DNA of 64,000 nucleotides, from the NCBI RefSeq assembly GCF_000828575.1, contig NZ_AP011952.1:527065-591064 (forward strand). The letters are read 5' to 3'. Shown here in pieces: positions 7,998 to 16,913 of this stretch; position 1 is the first letter of the stretch, and the number at the start of each line of letters is the position of its first letter. The position numbers were made by a program, and so were the translations under genes. Below the pieces are notes generated by a model. That model was not told the origin of the DNA and did not search any database. It worked only from the letters and a program-made list of their open reading frames with translations. The DNA is from Methanothermobacter sp. CaT2 (lineage in GTDB: Archaea; Methanobacteriota; Methanobacteria; Methanobacteriales; Methanothermobacteraceae).

Positions 7998-9641
7998 GTG
8001 AATATAATCAAAGTGAAAGATCTGTCATTCAGATATCAGGGATCAGATAACTTTACCCTTAAGGAAATAGATTTCAGAGTAAAAAAGGGAGAGATTATTG
8101 GCATTACAGGCAAATCTGGGTGTGGGAAGTCCACTTTACTCTATTCTTTAAGTGGAATAATCCCGCATACAGTTAAGGGTGAAAAGAAGGGCTCAGTAAA
8201 TGTCTGTGGACTCGATACAGAAAAACATGATATAGCCACACTTACAACTAATATTGGATTTATATTCCAGAACCCTGAAATTCAGCTTTTCAACGTCTCT
8301 GTTGAAGATGAACTGGCATTTATAGCTGAAAATCTCAACTATAGTCCTGAAAAAATAAGGAGATGTGTGGAATTTGCCCTTGATGCATTGGATATCCGAC
8401 ACCTCAGAAATCGCTATCCCTTTGATTTATCAGGAGGAGAAAAACAGAAGGTTGCCCTGGCATCAGTCATATCAGTTAAGCCAGAAGTTTTGGTACTTGA
8501 TGAACCAACATCCGAACTTGACGCTAGAGGAAGGACAGCTGTCCTCGAAACACTGGAGAAACTTAATAATGAGGGTATGACAATCATCCTAGCAGAACAT
8601 AACCTTGATGAGGCCCTACCTCTTATGGATCGCCTCATGGTTCTTGATGATGGAAGAATTAGAATATTAGAAAAACCTGAAGATGTATTTAGAAACAATT
8701 TGTTCTTTGAACTTGGATTGAGAGCTCCTCAGAGCGTGGAAGTTGGGATGAAGCTTCGGCAGCGAAAAATGACCTTAACAATAGATGATGCTGCGATTTG
8801 TTTGAAAGATAACGTTTCAAATCTGAAGATCCTTAGGGATGCTCCTCAGACTCTGCATAGAGACCCCGTAATAGAAGTTAAAAATCTTTCTTTTCAGAGT
8901 AATAACCGGAATATTCTAAATGATATTAACCTTATTGTAAAGCGTGGAGAAGTGGTGGGTCTTGTAGGTGAGAATGGTTCGGGAAAAACCACACTGGCAA
9001 TGATTCTAACAGGGCTTTTAAAACCTACTGCTGGAAATGTAAAAGTAATGGGCAGAGTGGTTGAAGGTGACCCCCGAGAAGTCCATGAAAGGGTGGGTTT
9101 TCTTTTTCAGAACCCTGAAAATCAGCTTTTCTGTAATTCTGTAAAATCTGAAATTGCTTATGGAACAGAAAAACTTAATGAAAATCTTGTTTCTAAGTTG
9201 ATAAAGCAGATGGATTTGGAGAAATTTGGAGATAAACATCCACTAACGCTTAGCAGGGGAGAGAGGCAGAGGGTCGCTGCGGCCACGGCCTTATCAAGAG
9301 ATCCAGACATCTTGATTGTAGATGAACCCACAACTGGACAGGATTGGAATCATGTGAAGGCATTCATGGATCTTCTGATAGGCTTGAACAAGGAGGGAAA
9401 GACTATCATCCTCATCACCCATGACATGAGGGTGGTGGCAGAATACTGTACAAGATTGCTTGTAATGAGAAATGGGGAGATAATAATGGATTCATCTACA
9501 AGAAATGCCTTTGCAAATATAAAACTATTGAAAAAGGCAGGCTTAAGACCCGCGCCGATTTCTGAGATAAGTTTGATGGCAGGAATAAACCCTCCCATTC
9601 TCCGGGTAGATGAGATTAAAAAGGTGAATAAAAATTGTTAA
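7998..9641 (+). CDS. ECF transporter fused double ATPase (A-A')
   Basis: Two ATP-binding cassettes in one 547-residue chain, which replaces separate EcfA1 and EcfA2 subunits. Domain one (about residues 1-240) has Walker A GKSGCGKST, signature LSGGEKQ and Walker B VLVLDEPTSELD. Domain two (about 285-520) has GENGSGKTT, a variant signature LSRGERQ and ILIVDEPTTGQD. Both contain a Q-loop IFQNPE/LFQNPE, typical of ECF ATPases. The GTG at 7998 is preceded by GGGGGGTG; an in-frame TTG at 7968 lies in the T-subunit gene and is unlikely. The end overlaps the next gene by seven bases. Confidence 0.93.
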   Translation: MNIIKVKDLSFRYQGSDNFTLKEIDFRVKKGEIIGITGKSGCGKSTLLYSLSGIIPHTVKGEKKGSVNVCGLDTEKHDIATLTTNIGFIFQNPEIQLFNVSVEDELAFIAENLNYSPEKIRRCVEFALDALDIRHLRNRYPFDLSGGEKQKVALASVISVKPEVLVLDEPTSELDARGRTAVLETLEKLNNEGMTIILAEHNLDEALPLMDRLMVLDDGRIRILEKPEDVFRNNLFFELGLRAPQSVEVGMKLRQRKMTLTIDDAAICLKDNVSNLKILRDAPQTLHRDPVIEVKNLSFQSNNRNILNDINLIVKRGEVVGLVGENGSGKTTLAMILTGLLKPTAGNVKVMGRVVEGDPREVHERVGFLFQNPENQLFCNSVKSEIAYGTEKLNENLVSKLIKQMDLEKFGDKHPLTLSRGERQRVAAATALSRDPDILIVDEPTTGQDWNHVKAFMDLLIGLNKEGKTIILITHDMRVVAEYCTRLLVMRNGEIIMDSSTRNAFANIKLLKKAGLRPAPISEISLMAGINPPILRVDEIKKVNKNC

Positions 9642-11378
9642 AAGATCTGCTTAGCCTTGCGGGAAGAAAAAAGACTAAAATGCTCTTTTCTTGTATTTTA
9701 CACGTGATTGCATGTGCTCTGGCCGTAGTCCCCTTTTTTGTAATATATCTCATTTTTCTGGAAATATTTGTCAAATCTCCAGATCAAAGGTCAGTATGGG
9801 TTCTTCTAGCCCTAATTCCTTTCATATATTTCGGCATGTCAGCTATTCTTGTGTCTGCATATAATATCTCCCATGTGGCAGCATATGAAATCCTTGCAGA
9901 CATCCGAATTGAACTTGGAAAGAAACTCTTCAGATTACCTCTGGGATATTTCAATGAAAGGAATACCGGTGAACTGAAAACTGTTATGAATGAAAACGTG
10001 GAACTTCTGGAATTTTTCTTGGCCCATCACCTACCAGAAATGATAAGCACGATCTTTGTGCCTTTATTTATGGCAATTCTTCTTTTTTTAGTTGATTGGA
10101 AAAATGGCAGTGATTTCTGTGTTCCCCGTGGTTCTTGCAATCCTCATAATTATGGCTTGGGGTAGGAACTGGAATGATATGATAGATGCATATCTCACAG
10201 CCCAAACAGAGGTTAATTCCACCATTGTGGAATACCTTGAAAGCATCAAAGTCATCAAAGCCTTCAATCAAACTGCAAATTCCTTTAAAACTTATAGACA
10301 GAATATGGCAAACTGGAGAGACAGCATGATCAGATGGTCAAAAGAAAGAGCAATTCCATTCGCCGTTTATCAAGGTTTGGTGTTATCCACACCTGCATTC
10401 ATAATTCCTGCTGGCCTGCTATTATATTGTGGAGGATATTTGACCATAGAAACTTTCTTAATGTTTTTAATAGTTGGCCCCGTTTTCGGAAATCTATTTA
10501 TGCGCATCTACGAATTCTTAAGATATGGCGTTGAGGAAAAGAAATGCTTGGAAAGGATCTACAAAGTTTTTGATGCAAAAGATATATGTGATAGAGGAAA
10601 AAAGAGGTTAAATGGTTTTGACATTACATTCAAGAATGTATGCTTTAGCTATGAAAAGGGAGCAAATGTTCTAAACAATATCAATTTTCATGTGCCTGAA
10701 GGTACAAAGTGCGCCATTGTTGGACCCTCAGGGAGTGGTAAAACCACGATAGGAAGATTGATCTGCAGATTCTGGGACGTTAATAAAGGAGAAATCCTGA
10801 TTGGGGGGCACAATATCAAAGATTTGCCCCTTAAAGATCTTTTATCAAATATTTCTATGGTTTCACAGGATCCACATATCTTCAATGACACTATTCTTGA
10901 AAATATCCGGATAGGAAATCCTAAAGCTTCAATGGAGGAAATAATTGCAGTTTCAAAGGCCGCAAAGTGTCACGAATTCATAGAAAAGCTTCCTGATGGA
11001 TACTTAACCAGCGTTGGTGAAGCGGGTGCTAAACTGAGCGGTGGGGAAAAACAGAGAATAGGAATCGCAAGAGCACTTTTAAAGGACGCTCCTATAATTA
11101 TTCTGGATGAAGCGACAGTTTTCCTTGACCCAGAAAATGAAGCTTCCATACAGGATGCTATAAGCAATTTAACTAAAAATAAAACTGTTATCATGATAGC
11201 CCATAGACTACACACAATAAGAAACGTGGAGCAGATACTGGTCCTGAAGGAAGGAAAAATTGTGGAAAGGGGAAAATATGATGAATTATTGAATAAAAAT
11301 GGACTTTTCAGAAAGATGTGGGATACATACTCTTCGGCACTGAGTTGGAGTATTAAACGTGGTGAAGTGGATGTATAG
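9635..11378 (+). pseudogene. ABC exporter-type half-transporter, frameshifted
   Basis: The TTG start at 9635 follows AAGGTGA and opens the first membrane half, which ends prematurely at 10165 because of the five-A run at 10100-10104. Removing one A joins LLFLVDWK to MAVISVFPVVLA and gives about 580 residues, the same size as the neighbouring gene. The membrane domain is followed by an ATPase domain with Walker A GPSGSGKTT, signature LSGGEKQ and Walker B IIILDEATVFLD. The frame after the break is intact, so a sequencing error is possible. Exporter-fold pairs like this (YbtPQ/IrtAB type) can import metallophores; here the role is inferred from the adjacent ECF genes only. Confidence 0.85.
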
Positions 11379-13095
11379 GGAATTACTTTTCCTTGCAGGA
11401 GAAAATAAAGATCGGTTAAAGATTACATTAATCCTCATGTCTCTATATGGTCTTATAAAAACCTTGCCTCTTGCATTTCTCTATTTTATTATATTGGAAC
11501 TTCTAGAACCCTCAGTGAATATTAATAGAGTCTCACTTCTCTCCCTACTGATAATAATCAGTTACATCTTCATTCACATAATAGATTATCGCCTATTCCT
11601 GCGCTCTATGAAAGAGGGTCTTATAATGTCATATGATCTCAGAATGAAACTGGGAGATAAACTGACAAAATTATCACTGGGTTTTTTCACAGATAGAAGC
11701 AAGGGAGAACTCAACACAACACTTGGGGAATATGTTTCAAGGATAGAATATTTCATAACTTACATGGCCCCCTACTTGCTTACTTCTTTGATGTCCTTTT
11801 TTGTCCTCATCATCATTTTTTTGATTCTGGACTGGAGGCTTGCAATGGTATCCCTTTCCTTAATCCCCTTGATATGGCTAGCCTTTAGGTATTCAGACAA
11901 GATTTCTGAAAAGGTTAAACAGAAAAGGGAAAAATCATTATTTAGACTTAATGCGATGATCGTGGAATTCATAGAAGGGATATCAGACATAAAAATCTTC
12001 AACCAAGAGTTTAACAAAATTCATAGATTCAGGGAAACAGTCGAAGATTTCAGAGACAGAAACATTCGGAATGTATCAGTTACCATGATTCCCAATATAA
12101 TTCTTTTGATATTTTCAAGTATGCTAATTGTAGTCGTCCTCCCAACTGGATTATATCTATATTTTGGAGGCGCTCTTGAAATAAAAACCCTCATTTTTTT
12201 CCTAATAGCTACACCAATGGTCTCTGAATCACTTGCACATTATCTATATGGTTACATACATGTAAAACATTCTGTGGGACAAGCAATGGAGCATATCATT
12301 AAAATATTAAAAAGGAAAGGCGTTCAGGAACCATCTGAAAGTAAACCTCTAGAAAAATTTGATATTGAATTTGAAAATGTTAGCTTCAGCTATAATCAAG
12401 AACCATTAATTAAAAATATAAGCTTTAAAGTTCCTGAAAAAAGTGTGACTGCCATGGTAGGACCATCTGGAGCTGGAAAAAGCACCATTGCAAATTTAAT
12501 CCTCAGATTTTGGGATGTTGATGCTGGAAGAGTAAAAATTGGTGGTTATGACGTTAAAGACATAGACATAGAAACTCTCTTTTCATGCGTCTCCATCATC
12601 TTCCAAGATGTTATACTCTTCAACAACACGGTTAAAGAGAATATAAGGATAGGAAAGAAGGATGCGACCGATGAAGAAGTCTTAGCTGCAGCGAAGGCCG
12701 CGAGATGCCATGAATTTGTAATCAAGCTTCCTGAAGGATATGACACAACCATAGGAGAAAAAGGAACAAAATTAAGCGAAGGAGAAAAGCAGAGGATATC
12801 AATCGCTAGAGCCATACTTAAAGACGCTCCCATTTTAATTCTGGATGAAGCAACAGTCTACATAGACCCTGCCAATGAAAAAATGATACAGGAAGCCATC
12901 AACGAGCTGATTTATGATAAAACAGTTCTTATAATTGCTCATAGGCTTTCCACAATAAAAGCAGTGGACCAAATAATAGTAATGAAAAATGGTAGAATCA
13001 TTGAAAAGGGTAAACATGAAGAACTGATAGCAAAAAATGGATTTTATCGTCGTTTATGGGAAACTCATAAAAGGGCAATGACATGGAAAATTTAA
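11371..13095 (+). CDS. ABC exporter-type half-transporter
   Basis: A 574-residue protein with six membrane segments in residues 1-310 followed by an ATPase domain: Walker A GPSGAGKST (about residue 368), a variant signature LSEGEKQRIS, Walker B ILILDEATVYIDP and H-loop IIAHRLST. Compared with its partner upstream the signature Gly is replaced by Glu (LSEGE versus LSGGE), which fits an asymmetric heterodimer with one degenerate ATP site. The ATG at 11371 has GGTGA six bases before it and overlaps the stop of the preceding gene; an in-frame GTG lies at 11359. It is the last gene of the island; 13096-13260 is a short spacer before the converging purA gene. Confidence 0.92.
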   Translation: MYRELLFLAGENKDRLKITLILMSLYGLIKTLPLAFLYFIILELLEPSVNINRVSLLSLLIIISYIFIHIIDYRLFLRSMKEGLIMSYDLRMKLGDKLTKLSLGFFTDRSKGELNTTLGEYVSRIEYFITYMAPYLLTSLMSFFVLIIIFLILDWRLAMVSLSLIPLIWLAFRYSDKISEKVKQKREKSLFRLNAMIVEFIEGISDIKIFNQEFNKIHRFRETVEDFRDRNIRNVSVTMIPNIILLIFSSMLIVVVLPTGLYLYFGGALEIKTLIFFLIATPMVSESLAHYLYGYIHVKHSVGQAMEHIIKILKRKGVQEPSESKPLEKFDIEFENVSFSYNQEPLIKNISFKVPEKSVTAMVGPSGAGKSTIANLILRFWDVDAGRVKIGGYDVKDIDIETLFSCVSIIFQDVILFNNTVKENIRIGKKDATDEEVLAAAKAARCHEFVIKLPEGYDTTIGEKGTKLSEGEKQRISIARAILKDAPILILDEATVYIDPANEKMIQEAINELIYDKTVLIIAHRLSTIKAVDQIIVMKNGRIIEKGKHEELIAKNGFYRRLWETHKRAMTWKI

Positions 13096-13260
13096 ACTTT
13101 TTAATTATTCTATCTGATGTTTTAGGTGGCTGTAAGGAATAAGATTTCTTTGAACTCTCTTTCTCTGTTTGCCTTTACTTTTAAAGTTCTCATCAGCCAA
13201 CATATATATTTGTTTAATCTGTTAAAAACTTCAGTCAGTGGAATAAAAAAATTATATCGT

Positions 13261-14283
13261 CTAGAGGAGTTCATCCCGGAGGTCAATCGTATCCTCAAGT
13301 GATGGCCCCGTGGATATTATGGTAACCGGGACCCCTGTTGCGGATTCTATATCCTCAATGAAACGTTTAACCTCAGCGGAAAGGTCCGAGTACTCCCTGA
13401 CACGTTCACATTCAGGGTAAAGCCTGTCGACACAGGTTACAGCGATCTGCGTGGCTCCATTGATCATGCATGATTCACGGGCCATTTCCATGTCAAAGAG
13501 GCCTATCCTCCTCCTTCTACCTGTGACTGTACCGTACTCCTCAAGGCCCATCTCCTCAGCCTCCTCCTGGCTGATCTCGGTTGGGAATGGACCCTCACCC
13601 ACCCTTGTGATGTAGGACTTGAAGACGGCTATGACCTCATCAACCCTTGTGGGTCCTATGCCGACATCTGCAGCCGCGGTGCTTGCAGTTGTGTCCTTAC
13701 TCGTAACGTAGGGGTAGGTCCCGTAGTAGAGGGAGAGGCCGAAGCCCTGTGAGCCCTCAACAAATACGTCCTCGCCCTCATCGAGTGCCTCATTGACCTC
13801 AAGGGGGACGTCCGTCAGGAAGTCCCCAAGTTCCTCCACTTCACGGGCGAGCTTCGCAGTCCTCATCACGCGCTCAGCATTGGCCGGGCCGCACCCGGTG
13901 CCTGTGCTCCCTATCTTCTTTGAGAGGTAACTGGAGGACTGGTCCTGCTCCTTGTGCTTCCTCTCTATTATGGCGCACCTGTAGTCAACCCCTGCCCTGT
14001 CAGCGACACTGTACTTTGAGAGGTACTCCATCTCATGGAGGAAGACCTCCGGGTCGACCAGGACCCCCGCCCCTATCAGGAGCCTTGCATCCTCATGGAA
14101 GAAACCTGATGGGGTTAACCTGAGCCCGTACTTATCTCCTCTGAACTCAACGGAATGGCCCGCGTTTGGTCCCACACCGGCCCTTGCGATTATTGATGGT
14201 TTGTCATTGTAACAGAGATATGTGATACATTTGCCTTTACCTTCGTCACCCCATCCTCCTCCAACTAAAACGGTGCATGTCAT
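13261..14283 (-). CDS. purA: adenylosuccinate synthetase
   Basis: Joins IMP and aspartate with GTP to make adenylosuccinate, the first committed step to AMP. The 340-residue length is the short archaeal form, about 90 residues less than bacterial PurA. The P-loop-like [12 protein letters not shown] (residues 8-19) holds the catalytic Asp, and [10 protein letters not shown] holds the catalytic His. [10 protein letters not shown] (about 125-134) and the [14 protein letters not shown] stretch (about 244-257) bind IMP. The ATG has GGAGAATCACC before it. It converges on the accessory island, so the insertion lies at the 3' ends of thiD and purA. Confidence 0.96.
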   Translation of the reverse strand: MTCTVLVGGGWGDEGKGKCITYLCYNDKPSIIARAGVGPNAGHSVEFRGDKYGLRLTPSGFFHEDARLLIGAGVLVDPEVFLHEMEYLSKYSVADRAGVDYRCAIIERKHKEQDQSSSYLSKKIGSTGTGCGPANAERVMRTAKLAREVEELGDFLTDVPLEVNEALDEGEDVFVEGSQGFGLSLYYGTYPYVTSKDTTASTAAADVGIGPTRVDEVIAVFKSYITRVGEGPFPTEISQEEAEEMGLEEYGTVTGRRRRIGLFDMEMARESCMINGATQIAVTCVDRLYPECERVREYSDLSAEVKRFIEDIESATGVPVTIISTGPSLEDTIDLRDELL

Positions 14284-14453
14284 GGTGATTCTCCCTAAAA
14301 TTTCTGCCTCTCATATATTAAGGGGTATCCAATAAAAGTTTTTCCCACCTCAGCATTAACCTCCAGTTTTCAGGGGGTCTCCCACCTCAGGATGAACGCC
14401 CTTTTACAGCAGGATGCAGCCGGATTCCATCCCGGGTTCTGTGATGAAATGGG

Positions 14454-15782
14454 TCATGTCTTCTTCCTTATTATACGCTCAAATAGCATGGGAGTCAGTT
14501 TCCTCTGGAGGGCTATCAGCACATGCTGCTGCAGTGCCTCCTCCATGGTCTGGACGGTTATCCTCTCCTCGCCCTTCCTTATCCTCACTGCCTGGGCTAT
14601 CTGGGCGAGGTCCCTTGCATGGGCGAAGGTTGGCTGCATACCCTCTCCCCCCTCACCTATGGGTCTGTATACCTGTGCAAACCTTTCAAGTACCTCAGGG
14701 TCGTATTCCTCACCCATTGATTCTAGGTTGCGCCTGAAAACCTCAACGATCTCATCCACTGTTGGCTTTTCAAGCTGCACATGGAGGGGCGCCCTCCTCA
14801 GGTGGGCCTCATCCATTATGGTTATGTCAAGGTTGGTTGAGAATGCGGGTATGAAGTGGGTGTGGACTACGATGGGTGACCCCTTAACGTAGATCATGTC
14901 CTTCTTGTTCTCAAGGGGGACTATCAGGCGGTTGAGGAGGGCGTTATGGTCCTCCTTCTGTCTCCCAAGGTCGTCGATGAGGAGCACTCCTCCGTTGGCC
15001 TTTATTATTGGTGATGTTTCGTAGACTCCCTTGTTGGGGTCGTATCTGCTCTCAAGTTTATCGCTGGTGAGTTCGGAACCTGTGAATACGAATGGTGCGT
15101 ATATCTTAACCCATCGCGGGTCCTCTGGCTGTTCAGGGCACATCCTGTGGAAGTCGGGGTCATAGAACTGTATGACCTGCTCACTGAACTCAACATATCT
15201 GGGTATGACCACCGGTGGCAGGAGATCCGACATCCTGCTTGTTATGAAGGTCTTACCTGTACCCGGGGGTCCATAGATGAAGAGCCCCTTGCCTCCTATG
15301 GCGCCCTCTATGAGGGTCCTCTTTGCACTCTCATTGCCGACCACATCCCTGAATGCCTTATCTATAACCTCCTGGGGGATCTTTATGGGGAACCTGCCCT
15401 CAAGCTGTCGCCCCATGATCTCAAAGTAGGAGTTATAGCTCACCGGGGCCATGCCGATGTAGGGGTTCTCCCTCATGAGTTTTTCGGCCTGTTTCTGGCC
15501 CTGTTTCTTGATTGTGTAGGTTACGCTGGGGAAGAGGAAGCCTCCACCTGTTGGGGCGCAGAGTTCATCCTTTTCCATATCCTTGAGGCAGGCCTCCAGT
15601 ATGTCGACATGGAGCCCTGTTATCTCATGGATCCTGTTGACCTGTATGCTCCCATAGGTTGCTATGATCTTCAGAAGCAGATTTTTTATGAAGTTTGCTG
15701 ATAGGTCTATCTCATCAAGTGTCTTTGGCTGTTTGAGCAGCTCAAAGAGTTCCTGCATCTTCTCGTCATGGTAGTAATCCAT
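14454..15782 (-). CDS. AAA family ATPase with N-terminal winged helix
   Basis: A 442-residue ATPase found in methanogens; no specific role is known to me. Residues 25-110 read as a winged-helix-like region (IKNLLLKIIATYGSIQVNRI and onward). The ATPase core starts near residue 145: Walker A FIYGPPGTGKTF (about 166-177), Walker B GVLLIDDLGRQ (about 264-274) and a sensor region FIPAFSTNLD. In place of DE, Walker B has DD, as in some DnaC/MoxR-like ATPases. The start ATG follows GAGGAGTGGTTGA. The gene stands alone; 14284-14453 upstream of purA contains no gene that I can support. Confidence 0.8.
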   Translation of the reverse strand: MDYYHDEKMQELFELLKQPKTLDEIDLSANFIKNLLLKIIATYGSIQVNRIHEITGLHVDILEACLKDMEKDELCAPTGGGFLFPSVTYTIKKQGQKQAEKLMRENPYIGMAPVSYNSYFEIMGRQLEGRFPIKIPQEVIDKAFRDVVGNESAKRTLIEGAIGGKGLFIYGPPGTGKTFITSRMSDLLPPVVIPRYVEFSEQVIQFYDPDFHRMCPEQPEDPRWVKIYAPFVFTGSELTSDKLESRYDPNKGVYETSPIIKANGGVLLIDDLGRQKEDHNALLNRLIVPLENKKDMIYVKGSPIVVHTHFIPAFSTNLDITIMDEAHLRRAPLHVQLEKPTVDEIVEVFRRNLESMGEEYDPEVLERFAQVYRPIGEGGEGMQPTFAHARDLAQIAQAVRIRKGEERITVQTMEEALQQHVLIALQRKLTPMLFERIIRKKT

Positions 15783-15884
15783 TCAACCACTCCTCACATA
15801 GAAGTCTGTCTCTTGGATAATATAATAGGTTGGATAACTTAAGTTTTGGTCCCTATGGTCAGCGGGTGCAGGCGGAGGTGACTG

Positions 15885-16010
15885 CTGAAAATTAACTGCG
15901 TTAAACTTCCATATTACGAAGGTATCAGCTGCAAAGGTTCCCCGGAGGAGTGCTGTGGACCATGCAGTACCGCGCTACCCACCACGAAAAGATATTTTAG
16001 GGACTTTTAA
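15885..16010 (+). CDS. candidate 41-residue Cys-rich peptide, CTG start
   Basis: A perfect GGAGGTGA (15874-15881) stands three bases before a CTG codon at 15885 that opens 41 sense codons ending at TAA 16008-16010. The peptide starts (as Met) MKINCVKLPYYEGISCKG and contains the cluster CCGPC, five Cys in all. An in-frame TGA at 15879-15881 rules out any upstream start, and there is no ATG, GTG or TTG near. It is either a real small metal-binding protein with a non-standard start, a former gene that lost its ATG, or chance. No family recognised. Confidence 0.3.
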   Translation: MKINCVKLPYYEGISCKGSPEECCGPCSTALPTTKRYFRDF

Positions 16011-16037
16011 TATAAATAAGTGTGCCAGGTGGTCCAG

Positions 16038-16310
16038 ATGCCCAAAAGAAAGATGAGAACCCGCATGGACCCTGAAAGGCCCGATACTATCAGAGGAAAA
16101 GAGCAAAATGTCAAAACCTCAGACCATATACCATCCACAGGTAGAGAGGGTCTCAGCGCCCCTGAGTTCATCCTGATCCTCCTTTTCTCTCCACTTGCCG
16201 GTATAATAGGGTTCCTCATCTGGCACGGTGAAAAACCACGGAAGGCAAAACAATCCATCACCATAGCTGCCGTCATGTTCCTGTTCTACATGATAATCTT
16301 CCTGTTCTGA
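16038..16310 (+). CDS. small membrane protein, unknown function
   Basis: A 90-residue protein: a basic, Arg/Lys-rich N-terminal half (residues 1-40, starting MPKRKMRTRMDPERP) followed by two hydrophobic segments (FILILLFSPLAGIIGFLIW and ITIAAVMFLFYMIIFLF) split by a basic loop. This is the layout of short archaeal proteins of the DUF/zinc-ribbon-plus-two-helix kind, though no zinc ribbon is present here. AGGTGGT precedes the ATG. A TATA-like TTTAATATAAATAAG lies only about 25 bases upstream of the start, so the transcript may be nearly leaderless. Function unknown. Confidence 0.6.
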   Translation: MPKRKMRTRMDPERPDTIRGKEQNVKTSDHIPSTGREGLSAPEFILILLFSPLAGIIGFLIWHGEKPRKAKQSITIAAVMFLFYMIIFLF

Positions 16311-16359
16311 ACAGGACACCAGAGACACCAGCACCACTCTACATGATAATCTTTCCATT

Positions 16360-16890
16360 CTACTGGCCCTCTAAAGAAACTCCTTCCATCTCAAGAAGCC
16401 TCTTTTTGAGTTTAACACCTCCCTGATAACCTCCGGCATTCCCATCGCTTCTTATGACACGGTGACATGGTATTACAAGCGGGAATGGGTTTCTTGAAAG
16501 TGCACCGGCAGCGCTGCGTGGACTCCCACCTGCCCTTGCTGCGACCTCAGAGTAGGTGAGGGTCGAGCCCCTGGGAATTGAGGAGACCACATCAAGGACC
16601 CTCCGCTGATATTCTGTGCAGCCCCCAAAATCAAGGACTGATAAATCAAAGTCAACTTCACATCCATCCAGGAACATTCTAATTGAATCCAGGAGTTTCT
16701 TAATGGCCATGGGAGGAGAAGAGTCATTTGAATACTTCTTAACCCCCTCAAGAAGGATTATGGCAGTTACACCATCATCGCCCCATACAACACCGATATC
16801 TATCAGAGGATGCATCAAGGTGTACATACACTTAAATGTTTCAGCTTCATGAATATTAATCAAGGTGTACATACACTCAAATTGTTTCAT
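16360..16890 (-). CDS. ogt: methylated-DNA-protein cysteine methyltransferase
   Basis: Removes O6-alkyl groups from guanine by transferring them to its own cysteine. The active site PCHRVIRSDG (about residues 140-149) and the helix-turn-helix LTYSEVAARAGGSPRSAAGALSRNP region (about 110-134, in parts) are the family core. The full frame is 176 residues. The first 25 residues are odd: ECMYTL and KCMYTL repeat because the DNA is tandemly duplicated there, so the true start may be the Met at residue 7, 22 or 26. No ribosome binding site is evident at any of them. The divergent histidine kinase gene starts 23 bases away. Confidence 0.92.
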   Translation of the reverse strand: MKQFECMYTLINIHEAETFKCMYTLMHPLIDIGVVWGDDGVTAIILLEGVKKYSNDSSPPMAIKKLLDSIRMFLDGCEVDFDLSVLDFGGCTEYQRRVLDVVSSIPRGSTLTYSEVAARAGGSPRSAAGALSRNPFPLVIPCHRVIRSDGNAGGYQGGVKLKKRLLEMEGVSLEGQ

Positions 16891-16903
16891 GAATTATTAA
16901 ATG
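16815..16903 (-). repeat. imperfect 45-bp tandem duplication at the ogt start
   Basis: TCAAGGTGTACATACACT occurs identically at 16815-16832 and 16860-16877, an offset of 45 bases. The following 25 bases also match except for a six-base indel (TGTTTCA then GCTTCA in one copy only). The duplication covers the 5' end of ogt and part of the ogt-kinase spacer and produces the repeated CMYTL peptide. Confidence 0.85.
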
Positions 16904-16913
16904 GGGAGTCACG

